64,000 bases of DNA, taken from Mariniphaga sp041684965. Lineage in GTDB: Bacteria > Bacteroidota > Bacteroidia > Bacteroidales > Prolixibacteraceae. Positions 41,456-51,521 of this stretch are shown in pieces. The number at the start of each line of letters is the position of its first letter. Position 1 is the first letter of the stretch. Position numbers and translations under genes: made by a program. The stretch is taken from positions 1 through 64,000 of the forward strand of contig JAWLGR010000023.1 of the NCBI GenBank assembly GCA_041684965.1, given 5' to 3'. The notes beneath the pieces are model-generated. The model did no database searches. It saw nothing but the letters and a program-made list of their open reading frames with translations, and was not told the origin of the DNA.

Positions 41456-44221
41456 CTAACCGGTTGTACCCATTGCATTGGCAATGGCATTTATACTGTG
41501 CAACAAGCTGTTAAGCAATTGTTCCTGCTTATTGTTGTTATCCTTTTTCTGAGCTCTTCGCCATTGACGGAGAAGATTAACCTGCTGGAGGTGAAGTGGA
41601 AAAAGAGCTTCGGCTCTCAATTGGGTTGAATAAAAATGATTTTGCCTTCTTTCTTTTATTGACTTACCCAGAAGGTCTGCCATTGCTGAGCGTGTTAATT
41701 CAAGTTCCTCGAGCAACATGGTCAGGATTTCATTTTTTACCTGTTTGTTTTCCACCAGCCCGCTGTAAAGTTTCATGATGTTTTCATCAGTTGCTGCAAG
41801 GCTGGTATCAATATTGGTCAGCACATATCTTACAAAATCGTCCTTTTTTACCAGGCTCTTTAGCACTTTGTACTGATCTGGTTTTTTATTCTGTAGTTTT
41901 TTCAAGGTAGTACCCACTCCGTACCAGCTTGAAATGTGCATTCGCGATTGGGTCCAGCTAAAAACCCAGGGTATTGCTCTCAGGTCCGACAGGGTATGTT
42001 TCCCGGTGCGGCGTGCCGGTCTTGATCCGATCTTACTCATTTCAATAGCGTCAATGGGAGTTGCCTGACGATAAAAATCAATGAAAGATTCATGGGTAGT
42101 TAATTTTTTAAAAGCATGGTAACTTTCACGGGCCAGATAATCGAATAAGGTACTTCTCTGAACACTGTTTTCATCCTGGCTTACCCGGTTTAGCAAAGTT
42201 TGACTTGTAAGTCCTGCCAGCAACAGTTCCAGGTTGTATGCAGCATTTACCTTGTTGGCATACTTTCTTTCAATGGTCTCTCCCTGCTCAGTCATCCGGA
42301 TAAGCCCGTTCATAGAGGAAATGGGGAGTGAGCGAATAAACCAGTGGGTAGGGCCGGCTCCCCGGCTTATCGTCCCACCCTTGCCATGAAAAAAACGAAG
42401 TTGTATGCCATGTTTCCTTGCTACTTCTGACAATTTTACCTGTGCATCGTAAAGGTACCAGGCGCTGGCCAGAATGCCTCCGTCTTTATTACTGTCGCTG
42501 TAGCCAATCATTACATCCTGCACCAGTTCTTTAAAGTTATTGCGTTTCCTAATATATTCCAGACTGTTTTTTGTTGCCTGATGGCTAAGAAATTCATCAA
42601 GGATTTTTGGACTTTTAAGCAAATCTTCAATGGTTTCGAAGAGCGGTACCACGGGCAGAGGGCAAACCAGGCCTTTAGAAGTGAAATGTGAAAGTCCTGC
42701 TTCACGGACAAACAGGTATACAGTAAAAAGATCGGTTGCATTACGGGTCATGCTTACTATGAGTGAACCCAATGACCTTTCAGAATAATTGCGGATGTGT
42801 TTTTCAAGCACCCGGAATGTATTCACTACCTCTTTGGCTTTTTCTGATTCAAGCATATCGGTTCTGCTGATGAACGGGCGATTGTGAACCAGTTCATCTT
42901 TAATGAATTGCTGAAATTCTTTTTTACTGCCTGAGATAATTTTATATTTTTCGGGCAGGCTGGTTTTTACAATATCAAGAAGTGCCAATTCGTAATACCG
43001 GCTGTTTTGTCTGATATCTAGATGGGCCAGGTGAAAACCAAAAACCTTTAGATGCCGTAAAACTTTCTGAACATCATATAGAGCCAGAGAATGAGCGCCC
43101 ATTTTTTTCAGTGCCTTTTTCAAAAAAAGCAGATCTTTCTCAATCTCCGACGAATTTCTGTAAGTAAAGGAGGTATCGCGCAGTTCAATCCCTCCTGCTG
43201 CATTTTCACTAAAGGGGAGTTTTTTAGTAATAAGTTGCAGAAAAGTCTTAAAAGGTTCACGTGGATTTCTGACAGGGGAAACTTTCATTTCGCTGTATAG
43301 CTGCTTCATGCGAACTGTAAATTGGGATGCCAGACAATTGTGGTCGCAATAGATGCTTAACTTATCAGAAAGTTCATCAAGCATCGATTTAAGGAGAAGA
43401 AATGCATGAAGCCTGAATTTTTCCAATGTTCTTTCAGTTACATCATATGTAACCAGCGGATGACCGTCGCGGTCACCTCCAACCCAGTTTCCGAAAGTAA
43501 TGGTTGGAAAATTTTCGGTATCTTCCACCCATTTTGAATCAAATCCGGCTTTTTCCCAAGCCTGTTTTAGCCGGAAATCAAGGTAATGCAGCATCTCGGG
43601 AAAGACTTTATAGAAATAATAAAGCACATTTTCAAGTTCCGATTCCACCGCAGGCTTTTCTTTAAAAATTTCACCTATAAACCAAAGCTTATGTATAATC
43701 TGTTTAATGTCATGTTTTATTTCATCCTGCTCGTAACTTGTGTACATTGTATTTTCCCGCTTCACCAGCAGCAGGTATAATTGCCGGTAAAGTGCCAGCA
43801 CCACAGGCCTTTTGGCTTCAGTGGGATGTGCTGTGAGTACCGGTTCTGCATGAATCAGGTTCAGGTTCCCTGCAAGCAGTTCCTCTTTTATTCCTTTTTC
43901 CCTCATGTGTTTAAATACGTCTCCCCACATGCCACTTACGTTTTCCAAACCTCCCTGCTCCTGACGGGCTCTTCTGTTTTGTACCGCCCCATTTACTTCG
44001 ACCAGATTGAGTAATTGAAAGCTAATAGAAAACAAGTGCAGGAGATCTTCAGTATTCCGGCTGCCAAAGGCAGGTTTTCTATCTGAAATCCATGGTATCA
44101 TTTCTGCAAGATCCGAACGGTTATTATCATGCAGGACTTCAGAAAAGCAATTCAACAAAAATTCCAGATCGGTATATGGCTTTCCTATTTTTTTCTTTAC
44201 TTCTTCCAGAAGGTGATCCAT
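41456..44221 (-). CDS. ppc: Phosphoenolpyruvate carboxylase
   Basis: 921 residues, the normal length. It carboxylates PEP to oxaloacetate, replenishing the citric-acid cycle. Catalytic His132 lies in LTAHPTEAKRP. Other signatures are GNWVGGDRDGHPLVT, GYSDSNKDGGILAS, FHGKGGTISRGAGPTHWF and SRPARRTGKHTLSDLRAIPW. The C-terminus is AIANAMGTTG, close to the usual NTG end. The enzyme is cytoplasmic and probably allosteric. It is divergent from the universal stress protein gene across a 153-bp gap. Confidence 0.97.
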   Translation of the reverse strand: MDHLLEEVKKKIGKPYTDLEFLLNCFSEVLHDNNRSDLAEMIPWISDRKPAFGSRNTEDLLHLFSISFQLLNLVEVNGAVQNRRARQEQGGLENVSGMWGDVFKHMREKGIKEELLAGNLNLIHAEPVLTAHPTEAKRPVVLALYRQLYLLLVKRENTMYTSYEQDEIKHDIKQIIHKLWFIGEIFKEKPAVESELENVLYYFYKVFPEMLHYLDFRLKQAWEKAGFDSKWVEDTENFPTITFGNWVGGDRDGHPLVTYDVTERTLEKFRLHAFLLLKSMLDELSDKLSIYCDHNCLASQFTVRMKQLYSEMKVSPVRNPREPFKTFLQLITKKLPFSENAAGGIELRDTSFTYRNSSEIEKDLLFLKKALKKMGAHSLALYDVQKVLRHLKVFGFHLAHLDIRQNSRYYELALLDIVKTSLPEKYKIISGSKKEFQQFIKDELVHNRPFISRTDMLESEKAKEVVNTFRVLEKHIRNYSERSLGSLIVSMTRNATDLFTVYLFVREAGLSHFTSKGLVCPLPVVPLFETIEDLLKSPKILDEFLSHQATKNSLEYIRKRNNFKELVQDVMIGYSDSNKDGGILASAWYLYDAQVKLSEVARKHGIQLRFFHGKGGTISRGAGPTHWFIRSLPISSMNGLIRMTEQGETIERKYANKVNAAYNLELLLAGLTSQTLLNRVSQDENSVQRSTLFDYLARESYHAFKKLTTHESFIDFYRQATPIDAIEMSKIGSRPARRTGKHTLSDLRAIPWVFSWTQSRMHISSWYGVGTTLKKLQNKKPDQYKVLKSLVKKDDFVRYVLTNIDTSLAATDENIMKLYSGLVENKQVKNEILTMLLEELELTRSAMADLLGKSIKERRQNHFYSTQLRAEALFPLHLQQVNLLRQWRRAQKKDNNNKQEQLLNSLLHSINAIANAMGTTG

Positions 44222-44374
44222 TTTGATTCAATTTGAACTTATAATTAATTAAGGAAGGAATTAAAAACTTTAAACAGAACATGATTTTAACTGTTTTTGT
44301 TTATTTTTATGCAACAACCAATTGTTGTTAAACTTTTATTTTAAAAGGTTGTTCATTTTATCAAACTGAGGAGA

Positions 44375-45307
44375 ATGAAGAAATACATTCAAAAAATATT
44401 AATTCCTGTTGATTTTAAGGAGCCTTCTGTAAAGGCAGTAAATTATGCCGGAATTCTGGCAAAAAGGACAGAAGCTGATTTGTTTTTACTATATGTTATC
44501 GATACACCAGGATTGCTGGAACAATTTTTTCAGTCGACCGATCATATTGTAAAAATTACCGACCAGGCAAAAGAGAAATTGCTTGAGCTTTCCGATAAAA
44601 TAAAAGGTGATGCTCCGGAAATAAAAATTGCCACACGGGTAGAAATGGGGAAACCGTATAAAAAAATACTGGAAGTGTCGAAGGAAGTGGGTGCACAAAT
44701 GATTATTTTAGGTGAAAACCATCAGGGTGGTGACCCTGAAGATGAACTTGGTACAACAGTTTATCATGTTACATTGAAATCACGTGTGCCGGTATTAACC
44801 TATAAAGGTGATACCAGCAAAATGAAAGATAAAATAGTTGTTCCGCTGGATTTGACCAAGGAAACACGTGAACAGCTGTCGGCAGCCTTATTTTACGGAC
44901 TGGAATACGGAGCAAAAATTTATCTGGTGTCTGTTTTGGTGGGTGGTATTGCCAAAAAGGAAAGCCGTATCTGGAAGAAGCTCAAAGAAGCAAAAGAATC
45001 GCTCGAGATGAATGGCGTGGAATCTAAGATGAAAGTATTTAACAGGACGGAAGATCCACCATTCCAAAGAATATTGGAATATGCAAAAAAAATTGATGCC
45101 GGCATGATATTGCTGATGACTCATCAGGAAGGCTACACATACGACAATTATATTGGTGCATTTGCCCATCATATTATGAACCTCTCAGATGTATCGGTAC
45201 TAAGCCTGACTTCAATGTCGGGGAGTCTTGATTTTTCACCTTTTTTTAAAACCCTTGTCGATCCGATGGGAGTTTTTGCAGACATGAAAAATTTGAAGAA
45301 TAAGTAA
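44375..45307 (+). CDS. Universal stress protein with two Usp domains
   Basis: 310 residues with tandem UspA-like domains (about 1-148 and 150-295). The first has ILIPVDFKEPSVKAVNYAGI and the ATP-loop-like region MIILGENHQGGDPEDELGTT; the second has IVVPLDLTKETREQLSAAL and ends LSDVSVLSLTS. GAGGAG just before the ATG looks like a rare Shine-Dalgarno sequence. The Mrp antiporter operon begins 15 bp downstream, so this protein probably adjusts or accompanies Na+/H+ exchange under stress. Confidence 0.9.
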   Translation: MKKYIQKILIPVDFKEPSVKAVNYAGILAKRTEADLFLLYVIDTPGLLEQFFQSTDHIVKITDQAKEKLLELSDKIKGDAPEIKIATRVEMGKPYKKILEVSKEVGAQMIILGENHQGGDPEDELGTTVYHVTLKSRVPVLTYKGDTSKMKDKIVVPLDLTKETREQLSAALFYGLEYGAKIYLVSVLVGGIAKKESRIWKKLKEAKESLEMNGVESKMKVFNRTEDPPFQRILEYAKKIDAGMILLMTHQEGYTYDNYIGAFAHHIMNLSDVSVLSLTSMSGSLDFSPFFKTLVDPMGVFADMKNLKNK

Positions 45308-45322
45308 GAAACCAAATTATAA

Positions 45323-47629
45323 ATGCTCCATCTGTTAATTGTTATACTGATCTTTTCATTCGGTGTTTTTTTGATTCCGGGGAAGTTAAAAAAACATACT
45401 GCTATTATACTGACACTTGTCCAAACGGGTGTTTTTTTCTATTTTCTTTCCCGGGTGCCCGATATTACAAACCTGGCATTTGAACATTCACTAATTAACT
45501 GGATTCCTCAACTGGGAATCAATATTGAGTTTGTCCTCGACGGTCTGAGCATGGTATTTGCCCTGTTGGTATCGGGTATTGGTGCGCTGGTTTTTCTATA
45601 TGCAAGTGCTTATATGAAAAGCTATACAGGCACCAGCAAGTTTTTCTTTTTTCTTATGTTTTTTAGCGGAGCAATGCTGGGGCTGGTGTTGTCGGCTAAC
45701 CTCATTCAGATGTTTATTTTCTGGGAACTTACCAGTGTGCTGTCCTTTTTCCTTATAAGTTTTTTTCACGAAAGGGAATCGGCACGAAAAGCCGCCTTAC
45801 AATCGTTTTATATAACAGGTTTTGGCGGGTTGAGTTTGCTGGCAGGAATCCTTGTGCTGGGGAGTGTAGTCGGCAGTTACTCTTTAAACGAATGGCTGGC
45901 AAACCCGGAGGCAATTAAAGAAAGTAATATGTACCTGCCCGGATTGTTGCTCATTTTAATAGGTGTTTTTACCAAATCCGCTCAATTTCCGTTTCATTTC
46001 TGGTTACCAGGGGCCATGCAGGCGCCGGCACCGGTAAGTTCTTATCTCCATTCAGCCACAATGGTGAAGGCGGGCGTTTTTCTGCTTGCCCGCCTTAGTC
46101 CGGTTTTAGGGGGTACTCAGGAATGGTCTTACATCATTCCAATAATTGGAGTCCTTACAATGCTTACGGGCTCCTACTTTGCACTTACACAGACTGATTT
46201 AAAGGGCATCCTTGCCTATACGACCATCAATGCACTGGGGGTGCTTATCCTTCTTCTCGGTATTGGCACCAGGGAATCTGTCATGGCGGCCATGTTATTT
46301 CTGTTTATTCATGCTTTTTATAAAGCTACTCTGTTTATGGTGGCAGGTCTTATTGAAAAGAAAACCGGCACCCGTGAAATAAATGAATTGGGGGGGCTGA
46401 TTAAATACATGCCCGTTACTTTTGTAATTTCCCTGCTGTCGCTGCTTTCCATGGCAGGCTTGCCACCATTGCTGGGCTTTTTGGGAAAGGAACTTATTTA
46501 TGAAGCAAAGGTTCAGTCACCCGGTATTGCTTCCCTCGTATTGATTCTAGGTGTAACATCAAATATTTTCATGGTAGCAGTATCCTTATTTTTTGTAAGG
46601 AAAGTTTTCATGGGAAAATATAAAACCACTAACAAAATACCCAATGAAAGAGGTTACGCCTTCCTTATCGGCCCTGGAATCTTAGCATTATTGAGCCTGA
46701 TATTGGGTTTATCACCTTCAAATTTGGGAGATGCAGTTATCAGACCTGCAATTACAGCTGTTTCACTGGAAGATGTGGAAGTGAAACTCAAACTCTGGCA
46801 TGGATTCAACCAGGTATTTTTTCTTAGCCTGTTTACCATTGTTGCAGGTACAGGACTTTTTCTGGCTATGCTGAAAAGTAAAGGTTTACTGCCGGTCTGG
46901 CGAAAATTCAACAGTATTGTTTTTTCTATCCAGTTTGAACAGGTTTTCACCTGGGTGCTGGATAAATTTGTAGTAATCTCCACTATGAAAACAAAAGCTG
47001 TTCAACATGGGTTCCACAGATATTATATTTTTACCATATTTGTTTTTACATCTATCTTGCTGTGGGTACAGTTTTTTTATACCCAACCACCTGTGTTCAT
47101 TATGGATTTGACACTTAAGCCTTTTTATGTTTCAGGACTTGCAGTTGTTATTATCCTGGTTTCATTTGCCGCTATGTTCTTGCGCTCGCGTATTGTGACC
47201 ATTATTGCAATGGGTGTATCTGGTTATGGCATTGCTCTTATCTTTCTTTACTACAGTGCAATTGATTTGGCAATTACCCAAATTCTTGTGGAAACACTGA
47301 CAGTAGTAATGTTTATGGCAATACTTCAGCGGCTTCCCAAATTTGCAGTTTTATCATCAAAAAGAACACGGATTCGGGACTTTCTGATTGCATTAAGTTT
47401 TGGCAGTGTAATGACCGTCCTTACACTTAAAGCAGTGAATATTAATCTGAATCGTCCCATTTCCGATTTTTTTCTTCAAAACAGCTATACCCGTGCTTTT
47501 GGGGAAAATGTTGTCAATGTTATCCTAGTTGATTTCCGGGCACTTGATACCCTGGGAGAAGTGACGGTGCTCACCATTGCGGCGGTAGGCGTTTATTTAT
47601 TGTTAATGCCAAAAAAGAAAAGACTATGA
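45323..47629 (+). CDS. mrpA: Na+/H+ antiporter subunit MrpA/MnhA
   Basis: 768 residues and some 20 hydrophobic helices. The NuoL-like antiporter core is recognised by FWELTSVLSFFLISFF, FHFWLPGAMQAPAPVSSYLH, SATMVKAGVFLLARLSP and MAGLPPLLGFLGKELIYE. The C-terminal ~160 residues (YYSAIDLAITQILVETLTVV, LGEVTVLTIAAVGVYLLLMP) are the DUF4040/MbhE-like region fused in MrpA. The protein forms the proton and sodium paths of the seven-subunit complex. Its stop overlaps mrpB by 4 bp. Confidence 0.95.
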   Translation: MLHLLIVILIFSFGVFLIPGKLKKHTAIILTLVQTGVFFYFLSRVPDITNLAFEHSLINWIPQLGINIEFVLDGLSMVFALLVSGIGALVFLYASAYMKSYTGTSKFFFFLMFFSGAMLGLVLSANLIQMFIFWELTSVLSFFLISFFHERESARKAALQSFYITGFGGLSLLAGILVLGSVVGSYSLNEWLANPEAIKESNMYLPGLLLILIGVFTKSAQFPFHFWLPGAMQAPAPVSSYLHSATMVKAGVFLLARLSPVLGGTQEWSYIIPIIGVLTMLTGSYFALTQTDLKGILAYTTINALGVLILLLGIGTRESVMAAMLFLFIHAFYKATLFMVAGLIEKKTGTREINELGGLIKYMPVTFVISLLSLLSMAGLPPLLGFLGKELIYEAKVQSPGIASLVLILGVTSNIFMVAVSLFFVRKVFMGKYKTTNKIPNERGYAFLIGPGILALLSLILGLSPSNLGDAVIRPAITAVSLEDVEVKLKLWHGFNQVFFLSLFTIVAGTGLFLAMLKSKGLLPVWRKFNSIVFSIQFEQVFTWVLDKFVVISTMKTKAVQHGFHRYYIFTIFVFTSILLWVQFFYTQPPVFIMDLTLKPFYVSGLAVVIILVSFAAMFLRSRIVTIIAMGVSGYGIALIFLYYSAIDLAITQILVETLTVVMFMAILQRLPKFAVLSSKRTRIRDFLIALSFGSVMTVLTLKAVNINLNRPISDFFLQNSYTRAFGENVVNVILVDFRALDTLGEVTVLTIAAVGVYLLLMPKKKRL

Positions 47630-48048
47630 ATTCGATAATACTTCAAATAGCGGCAAGATACCTGAAATGGATACTCATTGTATTTGCTGTACTTGCACTT
47701 TTAAGAGGACACAATCATCCGGGAGGAGGTTTTATAGGAGGTTTATTGGCAGGTCTTGCAATTGTATACCGTGGGTTTGCCTACAATGCTTTCCAGGTTA
47801 AGGAAGAATTAAAAGACCGGCCCGAAGGATATATTGCATGGGGTTTATCTTTTATACTGTTAAGCTTCATTCCATCCGTTATAAAAAAGGAGGCGCTTAT
47901 GACAGGTTCCTGGATAACCATTCCATTTCCCTTTAGTGAAGGATTAAAACTGGGAACTCCTTTAATATTTGATGTGGGTGTTTTTATGGCCGTAATTGGA
48001 GTGACACTGATGTTTGTTTTTTCGCTTACCCAAAAGCCACAGCAATGA
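47626..48048 (+). CDS. mrpB: Na+/H+ antiporter subunit MrpB/MnhB
   Basis: 140 residues with four hydrophobic helices. ALLRGHNHPGGGFIGGLLAG is the MnhB signature, and a late GTPLIFDVGVFMAVIGV completes it. It belongs to the inner-membrane Mrp complex. It overlaps mrpA by 4 bp, and a 36-bp gap precedes mrpC. Confidence 0.95.
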   Translation: MNSIILQIAARYLKWILIVFAVLALLRGHNHPGGGFIGGLLAGLAIVYRGFAYNAFQVKEELKDRPEGYIAWGLSFILLSFIPSVIKKEALMTGSWITIPFPFSEGLKLGTPLIFDVGVFMAVIGVTLMFVFSLTQKPQQ

Positions 48049-48084
48049 TTGATTTATTAAACCGCAATTTACAGACATAGAATT

Positions 48085-48429
48085 ATGGAAATTGTATTGG
48101 CTATCGTAGTAGGGTTTTTATATACTGTGAGTGTTTACCTGATGCTCCGGAGAAGCATTTTGAAATTTATTATCGGGTTGATCTTTATGAGCAATGCGAC
48201 CAACCTTTTGGTATTTCTTTCTGCCGGACTTGTACCTGGCAGTCCCGATTTTGTGAAACCGGAAGGAGTGGCCGCTGAAACAATGGCCGATCCACTTCCG
48301 CAGGCGCTGGTGCTTACTGCCATTGTTATCGGGCTGGGTATTGTGGTTTTCACTCTTGCATTGAAATACAAGTTTTTTGAACTTACTGGCACCGATGATT
48401 TGGACCAGCTTAAAAAAACAGATAATTGA
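48085..48429 (+). CDS. mrpC: Na+/H+ antiporter subunit MrpC/MnhC (NuoK-like)
   Basis: 114 residues, three helices. LRRSILKFIIGLIFMSNATNL and ADPLPQALVLTAIVIGLGI are the conserved NuoK/MrpC segments, with P-Q-A-L-x-L-T-A-I-V-I. Its stop is followed 2 bp later by the ATG of mrpD. Confidence 0.95.
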   Translation: MEIVLAIVVGFLYTVSVYLMLRRSILKFIIGLIFMSNATNLLVFLSAGLVPGSPDFVKPEGVAAETMADPLPQALVLTAIVIGLGIVVFTLALKYKFFELTGTDDLDQLKKTDN

Positions 48430-48431
48430 AA

Positions 48432-49922
48432 ATGGCATTGATAGCATTTCCCATATTGTTTCCGTTTTTTTTGATAATCTGCCTGCTGGTTATCAGAATT
48501 GACAGTGTTGCCCGATGGATTGGTCCGTTGGGGACAGGTCTGCTGGCTTTTGTTTCCGTTTATCTGTTGGTTCTGGTGGAGAAACATGGAGTGCTGGTTC
48601 TTCAGATGGGAGGCTGGGAAGCCCCATTTGGGATAACATTGGTTATTGACTACCTCAGCGCACTGATGCTGTTGGTTTCTTCTCTGATCTCGTTTCCGGT
48701 TGCTATTTATGCTTTGAAATTTCTGACTCCGGAGATCAGGCTCAACCGGTTTTTTGTCTTTTTCTTTGGTCTGGTGATGGGAATGAATGGTTCGTTTATT
48801 ACCGGAGACGTATTTAACCTCTTTGTCTGGTTTGAAGTAATGCTGATGTCTTCTTTTGTTCTTATTACTTTGGGAAGAACTAAAGAACAGCTTGAGGGAG
48901 GCATTAAGTATCTGGCGTTGAATCTTATAGGCTCAATGTTTTTACTTGCCGGGGTAGGTCTGCTTTACGGAAAAACGGGTACATTGAACATGGCCCACCT
49001 TGCACAGATACTTACCAACGACGATCAGGCAATTTTAATGAACACCTCAGCAGCTTTATTTTTTATTGCTTTTGGAATTAAAGCAGCTGTTTTTCCACTG
49101 TATTTTTGGCTTCCTGCATCCTATCACACGCCCGATATCACCATTACTTCATTGTTTGCCGGGTTGTTAACCAAAGTGGGAGTTTATACCTTCATTCGTT
49201 TCTTTACCCTGTTTTTTGTACATGACCCGCAGTTCTGGCACCAGTTAATTCTGGTAATCGCAGGTTTCACAATGGTCACCGGAGGCATGGCTGCAGCCGC
49301 GCATTATGAAACCCGACGGATATTATCGTATCACATCATTAGCCAGATCGGATACATGATTATGGGCCTGGGTATTTTTACACCTCTTGCCATTGCAGGA
49401 GCAATATTTTTTACATTGCATAACATGCTTGCAAAAACCAATACGTTCCTGGTTTCGGGAATGATAAACAAAGCACGGGGAACTTTTTACCTGAAAGATG
49501 TTGGGGGGTTATTTAAAGAAAATCCTATGATGGCAGTTATGTTCATCATCCCTGCTTTTGCACTTGCTGGTGTTCCTCCCATCTCAGGGTTCTTTGCTAA
49601 ATTCGTTCTTATCAAGGCAGGAATTGAAAGTGGTCATTATGTAATTACAGCGGTGGCCATTCTTACAGGAATGCTTACGCTTTATTCTATGTTGAAAATA
49701 TGGAATGAAGCTTTTTTAAAAATTCAACCGCGAAATGAATTTGAAAACAATGCCGGAATGAAGTTTTCATTTCTTGAATACCTTCCTTCGCTGATATTGG
49801 CGGCAGCAAGCATTCTTATGGGCTTATTTGCCCATTATGTTTTTGATTTTACCATTAAAGCTGCCAATCAGCTCATTAATCCGGAGCTTTATATTGAAAC
49901 TGTATTAAAAGGATATCTATGA
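48432..49922 (+). CDS. mrpD: Na+/H+ antiporter subunit MrpD/MnhD (NuoN-like)
   Basis: 496 residues from the ATG at 48432; a TTG two codons upstream is less likely. About 14 helices with the antiporter core VWFEVMLMSSFVLITLG, KAAVFPLYFWLPASYHTPDI, SLFAGLLTKVGVYTFIR and AGVPPISGFFAKFVLIKAG. It is the second proton-translocating NuoL/N-type subunit. Its TGA overlaps the mrpE ATG by 4 bp. Confidence 0.95.
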   Translation: MALIAFPILFPFFLIICLLVIRIDSVARWIGPLGTGLLAFVSVYLLVLVEKHGVLVLQMGGWEAPFGITLVIDYLSALMLLVSSLISFPVAIYALKFLTPEIRLNRFFVFFFGLVMGMNGSFITGDVFNLFVWFEVMLMSSFVLITLGRTKEQLEGGIKYLALNLIGSMFLLAGVGLLYGKTGTLNMAHLAQILTNDDQAILMNTSAALFFIAFGIKAAVFPLYFWLPASYHTPDITITSLFAGLLTKVGVYTFIRFFTLFFVHDPQFWHQLILVIAGFTMVTGGMAAAAHYETRRILSYHIISQIGYMIMGLGIFTPLAIAGAIFFTLHNMLAKTNTFLVSGMINKARGTFYLKDVGGLFKENPMMAVMFIIPAFALAGVPPISGFFAKFVLIKAGIESGHYVITAVAILTGMLTLYSMLKIWNEAFLKIQPRNEFENNAGMKFSFLEYLPSLILAAASILMGLFAHYVFDFTIKAANQLINPELYIETVLKGYL

Positions 49923-50251
49923 AATTTCTGAAGAAAATCTATTATATACTTGAATTTATAGTTTACTATCTGAGTAAACTTATACAGGCAAACATATTTA
50001 TTGCTTACGATATTCTTACTCCCAAAATGCACATTAAACCGGCTTTCATGCAGATTCCTTTAAAAATAAAATCAGACACCGGAATTTTGCTTTTTAGCAA
50101 TCTGCTTTCAATGACTCCCGGTACATTAAGTATAGATATCAGTGAAGATAAAAAAAGCCTTCTTGTACATGTATTGTATTACTCAGATGATGAGTTGATG
50201 CAGAAAGATTTTGAAGGAATTCAGGGGAAAATAATAAAAATAACAGAATGA
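49919..50251 (+). CDS. mrpE: Na+/H+ antiporter subunit MrpE/MnhE, short form
   Basis: 110 residues instead of the usual ~150-160. It keeps the first membrane region (YYLSKLIQANIFIAYDILTP) and the cytoplasmic part (LLFSNLLSMTPGTLSIDISE, LLVHVLYYSDD), but lacks the two leading helices found in longer MrpE proteins. The T-P-G-T core is intact, so it is probably functional. It overlaps both neighbours by 4 bp. Confidence 0.9.
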   Translation: MKFLKKIYYILEFIVYYLSKLIQANIFIAYDILTPKMHIKPAFMQIPLKIKSDTGILLFSNLLSMTPGTLSIDISEDKKSLLVHVLYYSDDELMQKDFEGIQGKIIKITE

Positions 50252-50526
50252 TGGAAGAAAATACTTATACAATAATTTTGATTGTCGCTTTTGCTATGCT
50301 GCTGGCATCCCTGATTCTTGCTTTCGCTCGACTGATGAAAGGTCCTTCAGTTAACGACCGAATTGCAGCAATGGATGTGATTGCTGTGGTTGTGATGGGT
50401 TTTGTGCTGGTGTACAGCGTGCTTATCAATAATTCAATCTATTTTGATATACCAATAATTATATCGCTAATTTCATTTATTGGAACTGTAGCCATTTCAA
50501 CTTATTTAAAACACAGATATGATTGA
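50248..50526 (+). CDS. mrpF: Na+/H+ antiporter subunit MrpF/MnhF
   Basis: 92 residues with three helices. RLMKGPSVNDRIAAMDVIAV is the MrpF signature (G-P-x-x-x-D-R-x-x-A-x-D). The start ATGATGG overlaps the mrpE stop. It overlaps mrpG by 8 bp. Confidence 0.95.
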   Translation: MMEENTYTIILIVAFAMLLASLILAFARLMKGPSVNDRIAAMDVIAVVVMGFVLVYSVLINNSIYFDIPIIISLISFIGTVAISTYLKHRYD

Positions 50527-50821
50527 TGTATTAATTTCTGTTTTAATTTTAGCCGGCTCTTTTTTTATTCTGGTGGCAGCTATAGGGATTGTACGATTTG
50601 ATAATCTATACAGCAGATTACATGCCGGAACAAAAGCGCCTTCCTTTGGTATTTTTTTGATTGCACTTGGAGTGAGCATTTTTTTTAATGACCCGGTTGT
50701 TTATATTAAAGGGTTGTTCATAGTGTTATTTATATATCTCACTGCCCCGCTTGCAGCCCATGCTATTATTAAGTCATTTAAAGATTCAGGGAAAGATAAT
50801 GAATTTCCTCAGGATGTATAG
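50519..50821 (+). CDS. mrpG: Na+/H+ antiporter subunit MrpG/MnhG
   Basis: 100 residues with three helices. GIVRFDNLYSRLHAGTKAPS matches the MrpG signature (R-x-x-D-x-x-x-R-x-H-A-x-x-K). It completes the A-to-G order of a group 1 Mrp operon. It is last in the operon and ends 5 bp before the stop of the convergent HAD gene. Confidence 0.95.
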   Translation: MIDVLISVLILAGSFFILVAAIGIVRFDNLYSRLHAGTKAPSFGIFLIALGVSIFFNDPVVYIKGLFIVLFIYLTAPLAAHAIIKSFKDSGKDNEFPQDV

Positions 50822-50826
50822 AGCAA

Positions 50827-51489
50827 TTATCCGGTTTTTTTTAAAAGTGAATAGATAAAGTCTACTGTAATTTCAGTGAAATCATCAATAATATGATGGG
50901 CATATTTATGTTCTCCGGCTGATAATGTTGTGGTAACTGCCACTACTATAGCCCCTGCATCATATGCCGCCCGGGTACCTGAAACGCTGTCTTCAAAAAC
51001 AATACATTTTTCCGGTCTGGTATTTAGCATAGAAGCTGATTTTATATATATCTCAGGATGAGGTTTCCCCTTTGAGACCATGGAATCATCAACCACAACA
51101 TCTATTTTATCCTGTATGTTAAGCCCCTTTAATATAAAATCCACATTTTCTTTTGGAGCTGATGTAGCAACTCCAACAGGGATATTGTTCTTTTTCAATT
51201 CCGTTAGAAGTGTATTAAAACCAGGTACAGCTTTAAGTTGTGGACGATAAATTTCCCGGTATGCAGCTTCTTTTTCAGCACCTAGCTTATCAATTTCCTG
51301 AAGGGTTAATTCATACCCAAAAAGATCGGGAAGTATCTCTTCATTTACACGGCCAAAAAATTGAGTTCTGAATTTTTCTTCAGAAAATGAGATGTTATGA
51401 CGGGAACAAAATTTTGACCAGGCAAGTTCATGGTATTTACCATTATCAACTATTACTCCATCCATATCGAAGATCACTGCTGCATTCAT
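50827..51489 (-). CDS. HAD-superfamily phosphatase, beta-phosphoglucomutase-like
   Basis: 220 residues, cytoplasmic. Motif I is FDMDGVIVDN (nucleophile Asp8, acid/base Asp10), motif II contains GVATSAPKEN, and motif III/IV is KGKPHPEIY with FEDSVSGTRAAYDAG. The cap is helical, as in the beta-phosphoglucomutase/phosphatase group. The substrate is probably a sugar phosphate. The +1 neighbour on the plus strand converges within 6 bp. Confidence 0.92.
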   Translation of the reverse strand: MNAAVIFDMDGVIVDNGKYHELAWSKFCSRHNISFSEEKFRTQFFGRVNEEILPDLFGYELTLQEIDKLGAEKEAAYREIYRPQLKAVPGFNTLLTELKKNNIPVGVATSAPKENVDFILKGLNIQDKIDVVVDDSMVSKGKPHPEIYIKSASMLNTRPEKCIVFEDSVSGTRAAYDAGAIVVAVTTTLSAGEHKYAHHIIDDFTEITVDFIYSLLKKTG

Positions 51490-51521
51490 GAAAGCCGTAA
51501 ATTATTTTTTTTATTAAACGA

